DNA from: Pseudomonadota bacterium
Lineage (GTDB): Bacteria > Pseudomonadota > Gammaproteobacteria > Burkholderiales > Thiobacillaceae
Reading direction: 5' to 3'
Length of the DNA: 32,094 bases
Assembly (NCBI GenBank): GCA_021847835.1
Contig: JAJZPR010000032.1
Span: 1 to 32,094, forward strand
Shown here in pieces: positions 7,340 to 15,001 of this stretch. Below the pieces are notes generated by a model. The model saw only the letters and a program-made list of their open reading frames with translations, searched no databases and had not been told where the DNA came from. A program made the translations under genes and the position numbers. Every line of letters starts with the position of its first letter. The first letter of the stretch is position 1.

Positions 7340-7828
7340 TCACTTCTTGATGGAGCCGAGATTCTCGATGCGCTCGGCGTCGAGGTAGTCGAAGCGTTCG
7401 CCCTTGACGATCTTGCCCCGCACGTTCAGCTCGTCCCAGGGCTTGGGCGGAAAGCCGCGGGTCTTGACGGGCAGATAGTTCTTCGCGCAGTGAAGGTCCC
7501 GGCACACGCGCGCTTCGCGCGAGTCGATCATGGCGAACATGCCGGGCTGATCGGGCGGCGCCACGGCCATGACGCCCCGCACCAGGATCGTCCCCCGGTA
7601 GCCTTTCGGGTCGGCCGTTACGTCCTCCACCTGAAGCGCGCCAGTGGGCAACGCCCGCTGGTTGGCTCCAAGCATGTCCGGCAGGCCGCCGAAGAGCGAC
7701 CCGTCGGCCGCCAGGCCGGTGCCGATGACCGCCGCGCTGACCAGCCCGATAGCCCAAAGCCGGTTTCGCTTCGCCGGTGCGGAAGTCGCGCTTGGGTCGG
7801 AACGTTTGCCTGGGTGTGTCTTTGCCAT
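7340..7828 (-). CDS. Membrane-anchored periplasmic protein of unknown function
   Basis: A 162-residue protein with a positively charged N terminus, one transmembrane helix (about 24-42) and a periplasmic domain. I do not recognise a named family. The domain reads like a small beta-barrel (OB-type): strands in LQVEDVTADPKGYRGTILVRG, then MFAMIDSREARVC, and NVRGKIVKGERFDYLDAERI at the end. Two cysteines in RVCRDLHCAKN could form a disulfide or a metal site. It has an excellent aaaggag ribosome site, follows the P-type ATPase by 34 bases and precedes the MacB-type permease by seven, so it very likely works with that transporter. The OB-fold call is inference from sequence pattern. Confidence 0.7.
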   Translation of the reverse strand: MAKTHPGKRSDPSATSAPAKRNRLWAIGLVSAAVIGTGLAADGSLFGGLPDMLGANQRALPTGALQVEDVTADPKGYRGTILVRGVMAVAPPDQPGMFAMIDSREARVCRDLHCAKNYLPVKTRGFPPKPWDELNVRGKIVKGERFDYLDAERIENLGSIKK

Positions 7829-7862
7829 GATGGCTTCTCCTTTGATCGACCGGCCCCGGCCG

Positions 7863-10040
7863 TTACGTTTGTTGAACGCCCGCCTTGCCAGCGGGCCCCT
7901 TGAGCAGTCTTGCGGAATTGAAGGACACAAGCACGTCCGGGAGCGCCTCCGTCGCCGCGGCCATGACTGGCGTCAGCACGCCGACGGAGGCGAGCCCCAT
8001 GGTCACGACGTCCCACGCGATGCCGAGGACGATGTTCTGGCGGATCACCCGATAGGTGCGGCGGCCCACCCGCAGCGCAGCCGGCACCTGGCTCCAGTCG
8101 TCGCGCATGAGGGCGACGTGCGCGGCCTCCAGGGCCACGTCGCTGCCCACCACGCCCATGGCGATCCCCACATCCGCCTGGGCAAGCGCCGGCGCGTCGT
8201 TCACGCCGTCGCCGATCATCGCGACCACGTGTCCGGATCGCTGCAAGTCCCGCACGAGGGCGATCTTGTCCTGCGGCAGCTGGTTCGCCTGGTATTCGTC
8301 GATGCCGAGCCGGCCCGCGATCGCGGCGGCAACGCGTTCGTTGTCGCCGGTCAGGAGGACCAGCCGGCGCACGCCCATCGCCTTCAATGTTTCGATCGCC
8401 GCCGGCACCTCGTCGCGGATCACATCGGCGACCGCGATGACGCCTTCCGCCACGCCGTCGATTGTCAAGAACAAGGCGGATTTGCCATCCCGGCCGAGGG
8501 CGTCGGCGGCCCTTTCCGCATCCGGGGCCAAGCGGATGCCCTGGTCGGCGAGGAATTTCGCGTTGCCGAGCAACACGGCCCTGCCCACCACGATGCCGCG
8601 CAGACCTCGTCCAACCAGGTATTCGAACCGCTCGGGTTCGGGCGCCTCGATCTGCCGTGCGGCGGCGTGGGCGAGAATCGCCGATGCGATGGGATGCTCG
8701 GAGTGCTTCTCCAGCGAAGCCGCGTAGCTTAGGAGTTCGCTGTCCGTCAAGTTGTTCAAGGGGGCGACATCGGTCACGCGCGGTTTGCCGAAGGTGACCG
8801 TGCCGGTCTTGTCCATGACGACGCAGTCCACGCGCGCGAGCGTCTCCAGATAGAGCCCGCCTTTGACGAGAAGCCCGCGCTTCGCGCCGCTGCCCACGCT
8901 GGCGATGACCGAGAGCGGTGTGGCGAGGCCCACGGCGCAGGGGCAGGCGGCGACCAGCACCGCGATGGCATAGGTGAGCTGGCCGGAAATCAGGTAGGTG
9001 AGAACCGCCACGCCGACGGCGGTGGGGAGGAACCAGGTGGTGAAGCGGTCGGCGAACTTCTGAACCGGCGCCTTGACCGCTTCGGCCTCTTCGACGAGCT
9101 TGACGATCCTGCCGAAGGTGGTGTCCGCGCCGACGCGGCTCACCCGCATTTCCAGGTAACCCGCGTCGTTGAACGTGGCGGCGAACACCAGGTCTTCCGC
9201 CTGCTTGTCCACCGGCATGCTTTCGCCGGTGATCGAGGACTGGTTGACTGAACTCGTTCCCGCGATCACGATGCCGTCGGCGGGGATCTGTTCGCCCGGG
9301 CGGATGGCGACGACGTCGCCGGGCTTGAGCGCGTCCGTCGCGACCTCGATCTCACGGCCGTCGAGCTTGATCCTGGCCGTTCTCGGCGCGAGCCTGACGA
9401 GTTCCTGGATGGCCCGGCGCGACTTGGTTGTGGTGAATTCCTCGAGGAAGTGCGCGATGCCCATGAAGAACACGATCAGCATCGAGGACGTGTACTGCCC
9501 GATGGCGGCGGCGCTGAGAATCCCGACCGACATCATCGTGTCGACATTGATTTGCCGGTTGAGCGCGCCCAACACCGCGCGCCTGAAGATCGGGAAGCCG
9601 CCGATGAGGATGGCGGCCAACAGGACAGGGAGGGGAATCCTTTCCCTGGCGGCGTCCAGCCAGCCGAGAGCTTCGCCACCGATCTCCAGCAGCGCGATAG
9701 CCGCCACCAGGGCCACAAAGGCGAACCGGATCACCTCAGTGGAAAATATGCGTTGTTCGCCCGGAGAGCGGGCGGGAAAGATTTCGGCAGGCCGTACCTT
9801 GTAACCGAGGGCGGCGATGGAACTGGCGAGTTCCTCCGGGTGCACCTTGCGCTCGTCGTAGCGCACCTCGACTTTTTCCGCGGCGGACAGGATCTTGACC
9901 CCCTCGACGCCCGCGCGGCGCGTGAGCGCCTGTTCCACGGACATCGCGCACTCCGTGCAGCACAGGCCCTCAACCCGGAGCATGAGGGTGTTTTCCGCCG
10001 GCGCCGCGCTTGCCGGAAACGTTCCCCGGCTGGCGGTCAT
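7863..10040 (-). CDS. P1B-type heavy-metal ATPase (CadC-linked)
   Basis: A 725-residue exporter with one N-terminal HMA domain (about residues 20-85) whose metal site reads GLCCTEC (C28 and C31 form the CxxC). The transport motif is CPCAVGLATP near 365, the phosphorylation site DKTGTVT near 409, TGDN near 565 and GDGVNDAP near 611. The final helix contains EALPDVLVSFNSARLL. The CPC-x6-P motif is typical of copper exporters. The acidic residue in the last helix and the CadC-like repressor encoded immediately upstream instead point to Cd, Zn or Pb, and mycobacterial CtpC-like Mn/Zn pumps are another relative. Specificity is therefore open. The ATG overlaps the repressor stop (ATGA), which couples their translation. 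Confidence 0.92.
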   Translation of the reverse strand: MTASRGTFPASAAPAENTLMLRVEGLCCTECAMSVEQALTRRAGVEGVKILSAAEKVEVRYDERKVHPEELASSIAALGYKVRPAEIFPARSPGEQRIFSTEVIRFAFVALVAAIALLEIGGEALGWLDAARERIPLPVLLAAILIGGFPIFRRAVLGALNRQINVDTMMSVGILSAAAIGQYTSSMLIVFFMGIAHFLEEFTTTKSRRAIQELVRLAPRTARIKLDGREIEVATDALKPGDVVAIRPGEQIPADGIVIAGTSSVNQSSITGESMPVDKQAEDLVFAATFNDAGYLEMRVSRVGADTTFGRIVKLVEEAEAVKAPVQKFADRFTTWFLPTAVGVAVLTYLISGQLTYAIAVLVAACPCAVGLATPLSVIASVGSGAKRGLLVKGGLYLETLARVDCVVMDKTGTVTFGKPRVTDVAPLNNLTDSELLSYAASLEKHSEHPIASAILAHAAARQIEAPEPERFEYLVGRGLRGIVVGRAVLLGNAKFLADQGIRLAPDAERAADALGRDGKSALFLTIDGVAEGVIAVADVIRDEVPAAIETLKAMGVRRLVLLTGDNERVAAAIAGRLGIDEYQANQLPQDKIALVRDLQRSGHVVAMIGDGVNDAPALAQADVGIAMGVVGSDVALEAAHVALMRDDWSQVPAALRVGRRTYRVIRQNIVLGIAWDVVTMGLASVGVLTPVMAAATEALPDVLVSFNSARLLKGPAGKAGVQQT

Positions 10041-10417
10041 GCAATCCGCTCCTCCAGGAGGCGGAGGTCGCCCTTGAGGGCTTTGAGCAGGCCTTCGCTC
10101 CTGAGCCGGTAATAGACCATCTTCCCGTCATTGCGCATGGCGAGCCAGCCCTGGTCACGCAAGAGCTTCAGTTGATGGGAGGTGGCGGCCACCGTGAGCT
10201 CCAGGACGTGCGCCACATCGCACACGCACAGTTCGCCTTGGGCGAGCGCCAGGAGTATCTTCAGGCGGGTCGTATTGCCGAGCAGCTTGTACAGCTCCGC
10301 CAGACGTGGCAGATGCTCTTCTTCCTTGGCCAATTCCGCCTTGATCCGGGCGACCTTCTCCTGCTCGAAGCAGGTGATCTCGCATACCGGGCTGACGATC
10401 ACTTTTGATGGGTTCAT
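10037..10417 (-). CDS. CadC-like ArsR-family metal sensor
   Basis: A 126-residue repressor whose layout matches CadC of the Cd/Pb/Zn resistance systems. It has an N-terminal cysteine pair (VCEITCFEQEKVARI, C12 and C16), then LLGNTTRLKILLAL, the helix-4 pair ELCVCD (C64 and C66), the DNA-reading helix VAATSHQLKLLRDQGWL and the wing NDGKMVYYRL. In CadC the four cysteines form the thiolate site for Cd(II), Pb(II) or Bi(III), and metal binding releases DNA. The ATG at 10417 is preferred over one at 10429 because gagg lies six to seven bases before it. It is first in the long minus-strand block and overlaps the ATPase gene. The match to CadC is strong; the inducer spectrum is inference. Confidence 0.9.
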   Translation of the reverse strand: MNPSKVIVSPVCEITCFEQEKVARIKAELAKEEEHLPRLAELYKLLGNTTRLKILLALAQGELCVCDVAHVLELTVAATSHQLKLLRDQGWLAMRNDGKMVYYRLRSEGLLKALKGDLRLLEERIA

Positions 10418-10433
10418 GCACGACCTCATTTAG

Positions 10434-10449
10434 ACATTTGCGAAAATGT
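10434..10449. promoter_or_regulatory. Operator candidate of the CadC-like repressor
   Basis: An inverted repeat, acattt at 10434-10439 and its complement at 10444-10449, spaced by four bases, lies 17-32 bases upstream of the repressor start. Size and AT-rich composition resemble CadC/SmtB operators. The flanking bases do not extend the symmetry. No clear -35/-10 pair was identified. Confidence 0.5.
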
Positions 10450-10662
10450 TAATACGATGTCGTGGTGTAGCGCAAGCGCGATGGCATTTAATCGTTCGCT
10501 ACCCATGGATGAGCTTCAGTCATCGCGGGTAGGCCAACAGACGCGAGGGTTAACCACCACCACGCTACGGCGATCCTTGCCAAGACGAGTTTGACGATTT
10601 GCCGTTCCGACCCCATGTTAATATGTGTTGATATTTATATGTGTAGCGACTAATATAAAAAC
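10450..10662. other. Divergent intergenic region between two ArsR-type genes
   Basis: This non-coding stretch separates the minus-strand CadC block from the plus-strand ArsR operon. Its right end is AT-rich with two copies of atatgtgt at 10621-10628 and 10637-10644, 16 bases apart, just before the ATG at 10663. These could be an operator or promoter element for that gene. No strong ribosome site precedes 10663, so a leaderless or very short leader mRNA is possible. I see no gene in it. Confidence 0.4.
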
Positions 10663-11037
10663 ATGAAATTTCCTGAACACGATCAAGAGACGATTATTCC
10701 GGCCCTCAAGGTGCTGGGAGAGCCGAACCGCCTTCGCATCCTTTGCGGTTTGGGGCTCGAATGCCGTCCGGTGACGGACATCATCAATGCGACGGGCTTG
10801 GGGCAGACCAACGTCTCCTTCCATTTGCGCGTGTTGCGTGAGGCGGGATTCGTTCGCGCCGAGCGTCGTGGCGCGTTCATTTATTACTGCCTCGCCGACG
10901 CCGAGCTGCTGCATATCCTGCACGACCTGAAGCGCTGGCTGGACGCGCACCCCGCCCCCGTCGCAAGCGAGGGGAATCAAGACAGCCGACTGGCGGGGCG
11001 CCATTCGGCGGCGGCGAAAACCAAGGAGGTAGCGTAA
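10663..11037 (+). CDS. ArsR-family winged-helix regulator
   Basis: A 124-residue regulator with the family core: LKVLGEPNRLRILCGL, the recognition helix QTNVSFHLRVLREAGFV and the wing RRGAFIYYCLAD. It lacks the CxC metal motif at helix 3 seen in the other two ArsR-type proteins of this window. Its cysteines are in LCGLGLEC and YYC, so the signal may be a different metal or a thiol oxidant. The tail after residue 100 is unstructured. It is the first gene of a plus-strand operon; the stop lies two bases before the SHOCT gene, whose aaggaggt ribosome site is inside this gene's end. Family firm, ligand unknown. Confidence 0.85.
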   Translation: MKFPEHDQETIIPALKVLGEPNRLRILCGLGLECRPVTDIINATGLGQTNVSFHLRVLREAGFVRAERRGAFIYYCLADAELLHILHDLKRWLDAHPAPVASEGNQDSRLAGRHSAAAKTKEVA

Positions 11038-11039
11038 TC

Positions 11040-11300
11040 ATGTGGAACTATGGACCGTGGGGCGGGTTTCCGTGGATGTGGATATTTCCACTGATCTTTC
11101 TCATCGTGATGCTGATTTTTCTCTTCCGAGGAGTAGGAGGCGGCGGCTGGCCCATGTGTGGCGGCCATGAAACGCGCGGAAGCAGAGAAGAAAGCGCGCG
11201 CGAACTTCTCGACCGGCGCTACGCCCGTGGGGAGATCAGCCGCGAGGAATATCAGCAGATGAAAAAGATCTCGAATAACAGCAAAGGAATTATCCAATGA
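11040..11300 (+). CDS. Small SHOCT-domain membrane protein (second copy type)
   Basis: An 86-residue protein with an aromatic start (MWNYGPWGGFPWMW), one transmembrane helix (about 13-31), a Gly-rich linker with MCGGH, and a SHOCT motif ELLDRRYARGEISREEYQQM (about 56-75). It has the same plan as the protein at 719-961 but is clearly diverged. A strong aaggaggt site lies 10 bases before the ATG. Its last codons overlap the start of the methyltransferase gene (ATGA). Both metal-linked blocks thus contain one such protein, which suggests a common envelope role. Function unknown. Confidence 0.8.
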   Translation: MWNYGPWGGFPWMWIFPLIFLIVMLIFLFRGVGGGGWPMCGGHETRGSREESARELLDRRYARGEISREEYQQMKKISNNSKGIIQ

Positions 11301-11899
11301 CACTTCAAGACCGATTGTTCCCTGCCACAGTGATGCCCGACAGGAACTGGTGGCATGCCTTATGGCCTGACCCCGACGGCGTAATCAAGGCATTGGGTAT
11401 CGAGCCCGGAATGACGGTCGTCGACTTGGGCTGCGGATACGGTTATTTCACCGCCGCCATTGCCCGGCAGGTTGGGCCGGGGCGAGTCATCGGATTCGAC
11501 CTCGATCCGGTCATGCTGGAGCAGGCGCAAGCGGCTTGCGAGGGGATGGCGAATTGTGAATGGCTGCTCGGAGACGCCATGGAGCTACGCCGCCTGCTTG
11601 GCGCGCCGGCGGATTATGTCCTGATTGCCAACACCTTTCACGGCGTACCGGACAAGACGGCGCTGGCCCGGGAAGTCGCTGTGGCCTTAAAGCCGAACGG
11701 CCGCTTTGCCATCGTCAATTGGCATCCCCTGCCGCGCGAAAAGACGACCGTCCTGGGCCAGCCGCGAGGACCAAGCACCGAACTGCGCATGTCGCCGGAA
11801 CAGACCCGCTCGGTCGTGGAGCCGGCCGGCTACAAGCTGGAAACGTTGGTCGAATTGCCTCCCTATCATTACGGGGCCATCTTCGTCCGCGCCAACTGA
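11297..11899 (+). CDS. Class I SAM-dependent methyltransferase
   Basis: A 200-residue cytoplasmic enzyme with the Rossmann-type methyltransferase core: motif I VVDLGCGYGYFTAAIA (about 41-56), the acidic end of strand 2 in GFDLDPVMLEQAQ (about 73-85), motif II GDAMELRRLLGAPADYVLIANTFHG and the post-motif region LKPNGRFAIVNWHP. It resembles UbiE-like small-molecule methyltransferases. It has no cysteine set like ArsM, so arsenite methylation is not supported. The substrate is unknown; its place behind an ArsR regulator suggests a metal- or metalloid-linked reaction, which is inference. The start overlaps the SHOCT stop. Confidence 0.85.
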   Translation: MTLQDRLFPATVMPDRNWWHALWPDPDGVIKALGIEPGMTVVDLGCGYGYFTAAIARQVGPGRVIGFDLDPVMLEQAQAACEGMANCEWLLGDAMELRRLLGAPADYVLIANTFHGVPDKTALAREVAVALKPNGRFAIVNWHPLPREKTTVLGQPRGPSTELRMSPEQTRSVVEPAGYKLETLVELPPYHYGAIFVRAN

Positions 11900-11918
11900 T
11901 TCAGAACAGGAGTGAACC

Positions 11919-12197
11919 ATGGCCCACAATCATGACGAAATTATCGAACACTACAACCGCTTTCATTCGGCCGTCTACGGCCCTGAGGGCGCATTGGACA
12001 GGAAGACCCGTCACCTGATCTGTCTCGGGGCGGCGCTGGGTGCGAGCTGCGAGTTCTGCACGAAATACGCCCTTGGCGTGCTCCGGGAACTCCAGGCGAG
12101 CGATGCCGAGATCGACGAGGCGATTAGCGTCGCCATGACCGTGGGCGCGAGCAATGCGAGGCTGCTGGCCAAGAAAGTTCGGACTGAGAACTCGTAG
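11919..12197 (+). CDS. AhpD-like carboxymuconolactone decarboxylase-family protein
   Basis: A 92-residue all-helical protein of the CMD/AhpD superfamily: LDRKTRHLICLGAAL, then the redox pair CEFC (C44 and C47), then DEAISVAMTVGASNA. Related AhpD-type proteins use CxxC with a following histidine as a thiol peroxidase or hydroperoxidase. Here the position of that histidine is not conserved (CEFCTKYAL), so peroxidase activity is uncertain. An aggag ribosome site lies nine bases upstream. It follows the methyltransferase by 19 bases and is likely co-transcribed with it. Confidence 0.85.
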   Translation: MAHNHDEIIEHYNRFHSAVYGPEGALDRKTRHLICLGAALGASCEFCTKYALGVLRELQASDAEIDEAISVAMTVGASNARLLAKKVRTENS

Positions 12198-12238
12198 AGC
12201 AAGATGAATCACGCGAATCATTCACCAGGAGACCCGAC

Positions 12239-12634
12239 ATGGAACCGAAAGACCAAGACAGCAAAAGTGAAAGCAGCGAATTCCAGCCTGGGCAAGGCGG
12301 CGGATTCAATCCGATGACGATGGGCATGGGCATGATGAAAAAGATGATGGAGAAAATGATGTCCGGCATGATGACGCCGGAGGACATGCCACGCATGATG
12401 GAAACCATGATGGACAGCGTGTTCAAGGAAATGAGGGCGGAGGATCGGGTGGGTTTCATGCAGAACATGATGCCGCGCTGCATGTCCATGATGTTCTCGG
12501 AGCTCGATCCCGAAGCGCGCCGGGCACTGGCCGAGGCCATGCTTCAGCGCATGATGGATGAGCTGAAGGGTCAGCGCGATGCCGCCGCTACTGCTCCAGC
12601 TGCTGCTCCTGCCATCGAGCCCGGCACGGAGTAA
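12239..12634 (+). CDS. Methionine-rich cytoplasmic protein, intact copy
   Basis: A 131-residue protein without signal peptide. I do not recognise a characterised family. Residues about 22-45 are extremely Met-rich (FNPMTMGMGMMKKMMEKM and on), followed by helical segments with MMETMMDSVFKEM and MPRCMSMMFSEL and an Ala/Pro tail. Methionine clusters with one cysteine suggest soft-metal (Cu(I), Ag(I)) binding, which is inference. An aggag ribosome site precedes the ATG. It is the last gene of the ArsR operon. A nearly identical copy without start codon lies at 17792-18183. Confidence 0.8.
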   Translation: MEPKDQDSKSESSEFQPGQGGGFNPMTMGMGMMKKMMEKMMSGMMTPEDMPRMMETMMDSVFKEMRAEDRVGFMQNMMPRCMSMMFSELDPEARRALAEAMLQRMMDELKGQRDAAATAPAAAPAIEPGTE

Positions 12635-12703
12635 TTAGGCGGAGCACGGGGGGTTCAAGATAGCCCATGCCTACCGTCCGCGCTGCCGCCCCAGCTCCCA
12701 AGC
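12243..12703 (+). repeat. Direct repeat, copy 1 (Met-rich gene plus relaxase scrap)
   Basis: The stretch from the third base after the Met-rich gene's start codon through its stop and about 70 bases beyond is repeated at 17792-18251. The offset stays at 5549 bases through the whole coding part, so there are no indels there. The last about 27 bases (12677-12703) read on the minus strand as WELGRQRGR and stop, which matches the C-terminal end of the relaxase encoded at 23842-25791. Confidence 0.85.
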
Positions 12704-12732
12704 GCCCGCGCCACCGCCACTCTCTGCTGATG

Positions 12733-12753
12733 CTGCCTGCAAGGACCAGGCAG
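12733..12753 (-). terminator. Hairpin behind the ftr operon
   Basis: A perfect seven-base stem (ctgcctg / caggcag) with a seven-base loop lies 20 bases downstream of the FtrD stop on the minus strand. No T-run follows, so it is at best a weak or factor-dependent terminator. Confidence 0.35.
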
Positions 12754-12772
12754 AATTCCTGATCCGTTCGGA

Positions 12773-14170
12773 TTACCAAACGAAGAACTGCATTGCCCAA
12801 GCCGCAATGGGAAGCGATACGGCCATGGCGACACCGAAGGCTGCGGCGGCCCGTTGTCGGGGCGCCAGGCGCCACCCCAGGCTCGCAGCCCACAGTACGG
12901 CGAGAGCCAGCAAGGCCATGCGGGCGTCGTTGGCCCACCGCAGCGAAATGCCTTCGGCGGACAACTGCGAGGTGGTGAGCATGCTCAAGCCCGTGAAAAC
13001 GCTGGCACCGGCGAAGGGAATGAGGGTATGGGCGAGCCGCTGCCAGGGCAATCCTGTCAGCATGCCGGCCAGCCTGAGCCAGCCCCACACCCATCCGCCG
13101 ACGATGAGTGTTTCGGCGGCGATGTAGGCGAGCAGCGTGCCGCCGTCCAGCCAGGTGAAGACGTCGTTCGCTTCCGGGTAGTAGGTGAGCAGCCACCAGT
13201 GCCCGGTTTCGTTGAGCGGCCACATGATCGCGTGATCGATCAGCCATTCGGCCGCGGCCTGCTTCGCCGTCACGAACCAGGGCGACGCGCTCCACTGGAA
13301 CGCGCCGAGCGCGGCGCCCAGCATGCCGAAAACCAGCAGGCGGGCAGGCCAGAGAGCCAGGTCTTCGGCGCTGTCTGTCGGCGTGCCCTTCCTGTTCAGG
13401 ATTTCCGCATTCGGCGAGCGCAGTGCCAGCCGCACGGCGTCCCGTTCCCCGGCGCAGCGGCCGCACATGTGGCAGGCCGAAGCGCTTTCCATGCGCCGGA
13501 TGTTGATCAACGGCGCGCAGTTGACGGCATGCTGGCGGCTGGTGCGATGGCCGCCGGGCGCCGCGTCCCAAGCCGATTGGTCGACCTTGAAATGAACGGG
13601 TGCGACCTTTGCCAGCAGGCCGAACACGCCGGATACCGGGCAAAGATGCCTGCACCAGACACGTTTTTCCCGGCCCCAGATGAGCCCCACGGCAATGGCC
13701 GCGACGGTCGAGCCGCCCAGGATCAGCAGGGCGGGTTTCGGGTATTCGTAAACGCTGGTCATCTGGCCGAATACGGTGGTCATGACGAAAGCCACGAACG
13801 GCCATCCCCCCCACTTCATCCAGCGCGGGATGCCGCGCCCCAAGCCGTAGCGGGAGACCCATTCGGTGAGCGCGCCTTCCGGGCACAGCACCCCGCACCA
13901 CATGCGGCCGAGCGCCATCATGGAAAGAATGACAAAGGGCCACCAGATGCCCCAGAACGCGAACTGCGCGAAGCGGGTCAGGTTGTTCCAGATATGGGCC
14001 TGGTCCGGCGGCAGGGGCAGAAAAGCCGGCAGGACCACCAGTACAAGGTAGCCCAGCACGACCCCCCATTGCATGGCGATGATGGCGCCACGATAGCGGC
14101 GCATGGCGAGGCCGGCGCGGGCCAGCCACCCCCCTTGGGGAGGCAAGACGTGTTCCGCCAGCACGTTCAT
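12773..14170 (-). CDS. ftrD: FtrD-like membrane polyferredoxin of ferrous-iron uptake
   Basis: A 465-residue integral membrane protein with several helices and cysteine motifs of the NapH/NosR/polyferredoxin kind: WCGVLCPEGA (C92, C96), VWCRHLCPVSG (C173, C177) and CHMCGRC (C233, C236, C239) with C218 nearby, enough for Fe-S clusters. In the FtrABCD systems of Bordetella and Burkholderia the FtrD protein is thought to move electrons from the iron-oxidation step of the FTR1 permease. The long C-terminal half has further helices with conserved His and Trp. It is the last gene of the operon; its ATG overlaps the permease stop (ATGA). Confidence 0.88.
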   Translation of the reverse strand: MNVLAEHVLPPQGGWLARAGLAMRRYRGAIIAMQWGVVLGYLVLVVLPAFLPLPPDQAHIWNNLTRFAQFAFWGIWWPFVILSMMALGRMWCGVLCPEGALTEWVSRYGLGRGIPRWMKWGGWPFVAFVMTTVFGQMTSVYEYPKPALLILGGSTVAAIAVGLIWGREKRVWCRHLCPVSGVFGLLAKVAPVHFKVDQSAWDAAPGGHRTSRQHAVNCAPLINIRRMESASACHMCGRCAGERDAVRLALRSPNAEILNRKGTPTDSAEDLALWPARLLVFGMLGAALGAFQWSASPWFVTAKQAAAEWLIDHAIMWPLNETGHWWLLTYYPEANDVFTWLDGGTLLAYIAAETLIVGGWVWGWLRLAGMLTGLPWQRLAHTLIPFAGASVFTGLSMLTTSQLSAEGISLRWANDARMALLALAVLWAASLGWRLAPRQRAAAAFGVAMAVSLPIAAWAMQFFVW

Positions 14171-14982
14171 GCCTTCCTCCCCACCGGCTTGACCTTGAGC
14201 ACCATGCCGGAAGCGAATGCCCAGTACGCAGCGAGCAGCGCATAGGCCATCCCGGACGGCATGGCGCGGTAGCCGCTGAACGCCGCGACGAGGCCGCCCA
14301 GGCGCGTGCCGTCATCGAACCAGGCGGAGGTGTCCCACAGCGGGTCGGCCAGGGCGGGCAGGGCTTCCATGCCGACCAGTTTTTCCGCGCCGTCGACCAG
14401 CAAGGCGCCGCCGAGAAGCAGCAGCAGGATCTCGGTGACGCGGAAGAAGGCGCGCCAGGAGAACAGGTGGCTGCCTCGGGAGAGCAGCCAATAGGCTGCC
14501 AGGGCGAGCAGAAAACCCAGGCCGCCGCCCAGCGCGATGCGCGCGCCGGTTTCGCTTCCCACCGCGCCGTAGAGGAACACCACCGTTTCCGCGCCTTCGC
14601 GGCCCACCGCCACCGCCGCCAGCAGCGCCATGCCCAGCCAGTTGGCGCGATCGGCGGCGCTTTCCATGCCCGCCTCCAGTTCGCGTTTCAGACCCGCCCC
14701 GTGCCGGCGCATCCACCAGACCATTTGCACGATCATGGCGCAGGCGACGAGCGGCATCAGCGCCTGAAGCCAGTCCAGCGCGGTTTCCGAGGCCCACGAT
14801 TGCATGCCCATGATGGTGAGCGCCAGGAACGCGGCAAGGCCCAAGCCGGCCGCGACGCCGCCCCACAGCCAGGGGAACCCCGGACGGGCTTCGGGACGGG
14901 CGGCCAGCCAGCCGTGCAGGATGCCGATCACCAGCATCGCTTCGATGGTTTCGCGCCAGACGATGAAGAGGGCGTTGCCCAT
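14167..14982 (-). CDS. ftrC: FTR1-family iron permease (FtrC)
   Basis: A 271-residue inner-membrane permease with seven or so helices. Two REXXE iron-binding motifs are visible: RETIE at residues 10-14 and REGAE at 128-132. This is the defining feature of the FTR1/EfeU family, which takes up iron after oxidation of Fe(II) at the membrane surface. It lies between the cupredoxin gene (19 bases upstream) and the polyferredoxin gene (overlapping). The combination with FtrA, FtrB and FtrD makes the assignment firm. Expression is presumably Fur-controlled from the promoter near hemP. Confidence 0.93.
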   Translation of the reverse strand: MGNALFIVWRETIEAMLVIGILHGWLAARPEARPGFPWLWGGVAAGLGLAAFLALTIMGMQSWASETALDWLQALMPLVACAMIVQMVWWMRRHGAGLKRELEAGMESAADRANWLGMALLAAVAVGREGAETVVFLYGAVGSETGARIALGGGLGFLLALAAYWLLSRGSHLFSWRAFFRVTEILLLLLGGALLVDGAEKLVGMEALPALADPLWDTSAWFDDGTRLGGLVAAFSGYRAMPSGMAYALLAAYWAFASGMVLKVKPVGRKA

Positions 14983-15001
14983 GGTTGCTCCTTGAACTCC
15001 G

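Noticed and set aside
11297..11899. Arsenite methyltransferase ArsM
   Set aside because: None of the conserved cysteines of ArsM are present; only the general SAM fold is supported.
12854..14245. Plus-strand frame of 463 codons opposite ftrD
   Set aside because: Antisense shadow, low-complexity His/Arg/Gly-rich product, no ribosome site.
12588..14315. Long minus-strand frame over ftrD
   Set aside because: Shadow frame of ftrD; only its tail is informative because it reads through relaxase debris.
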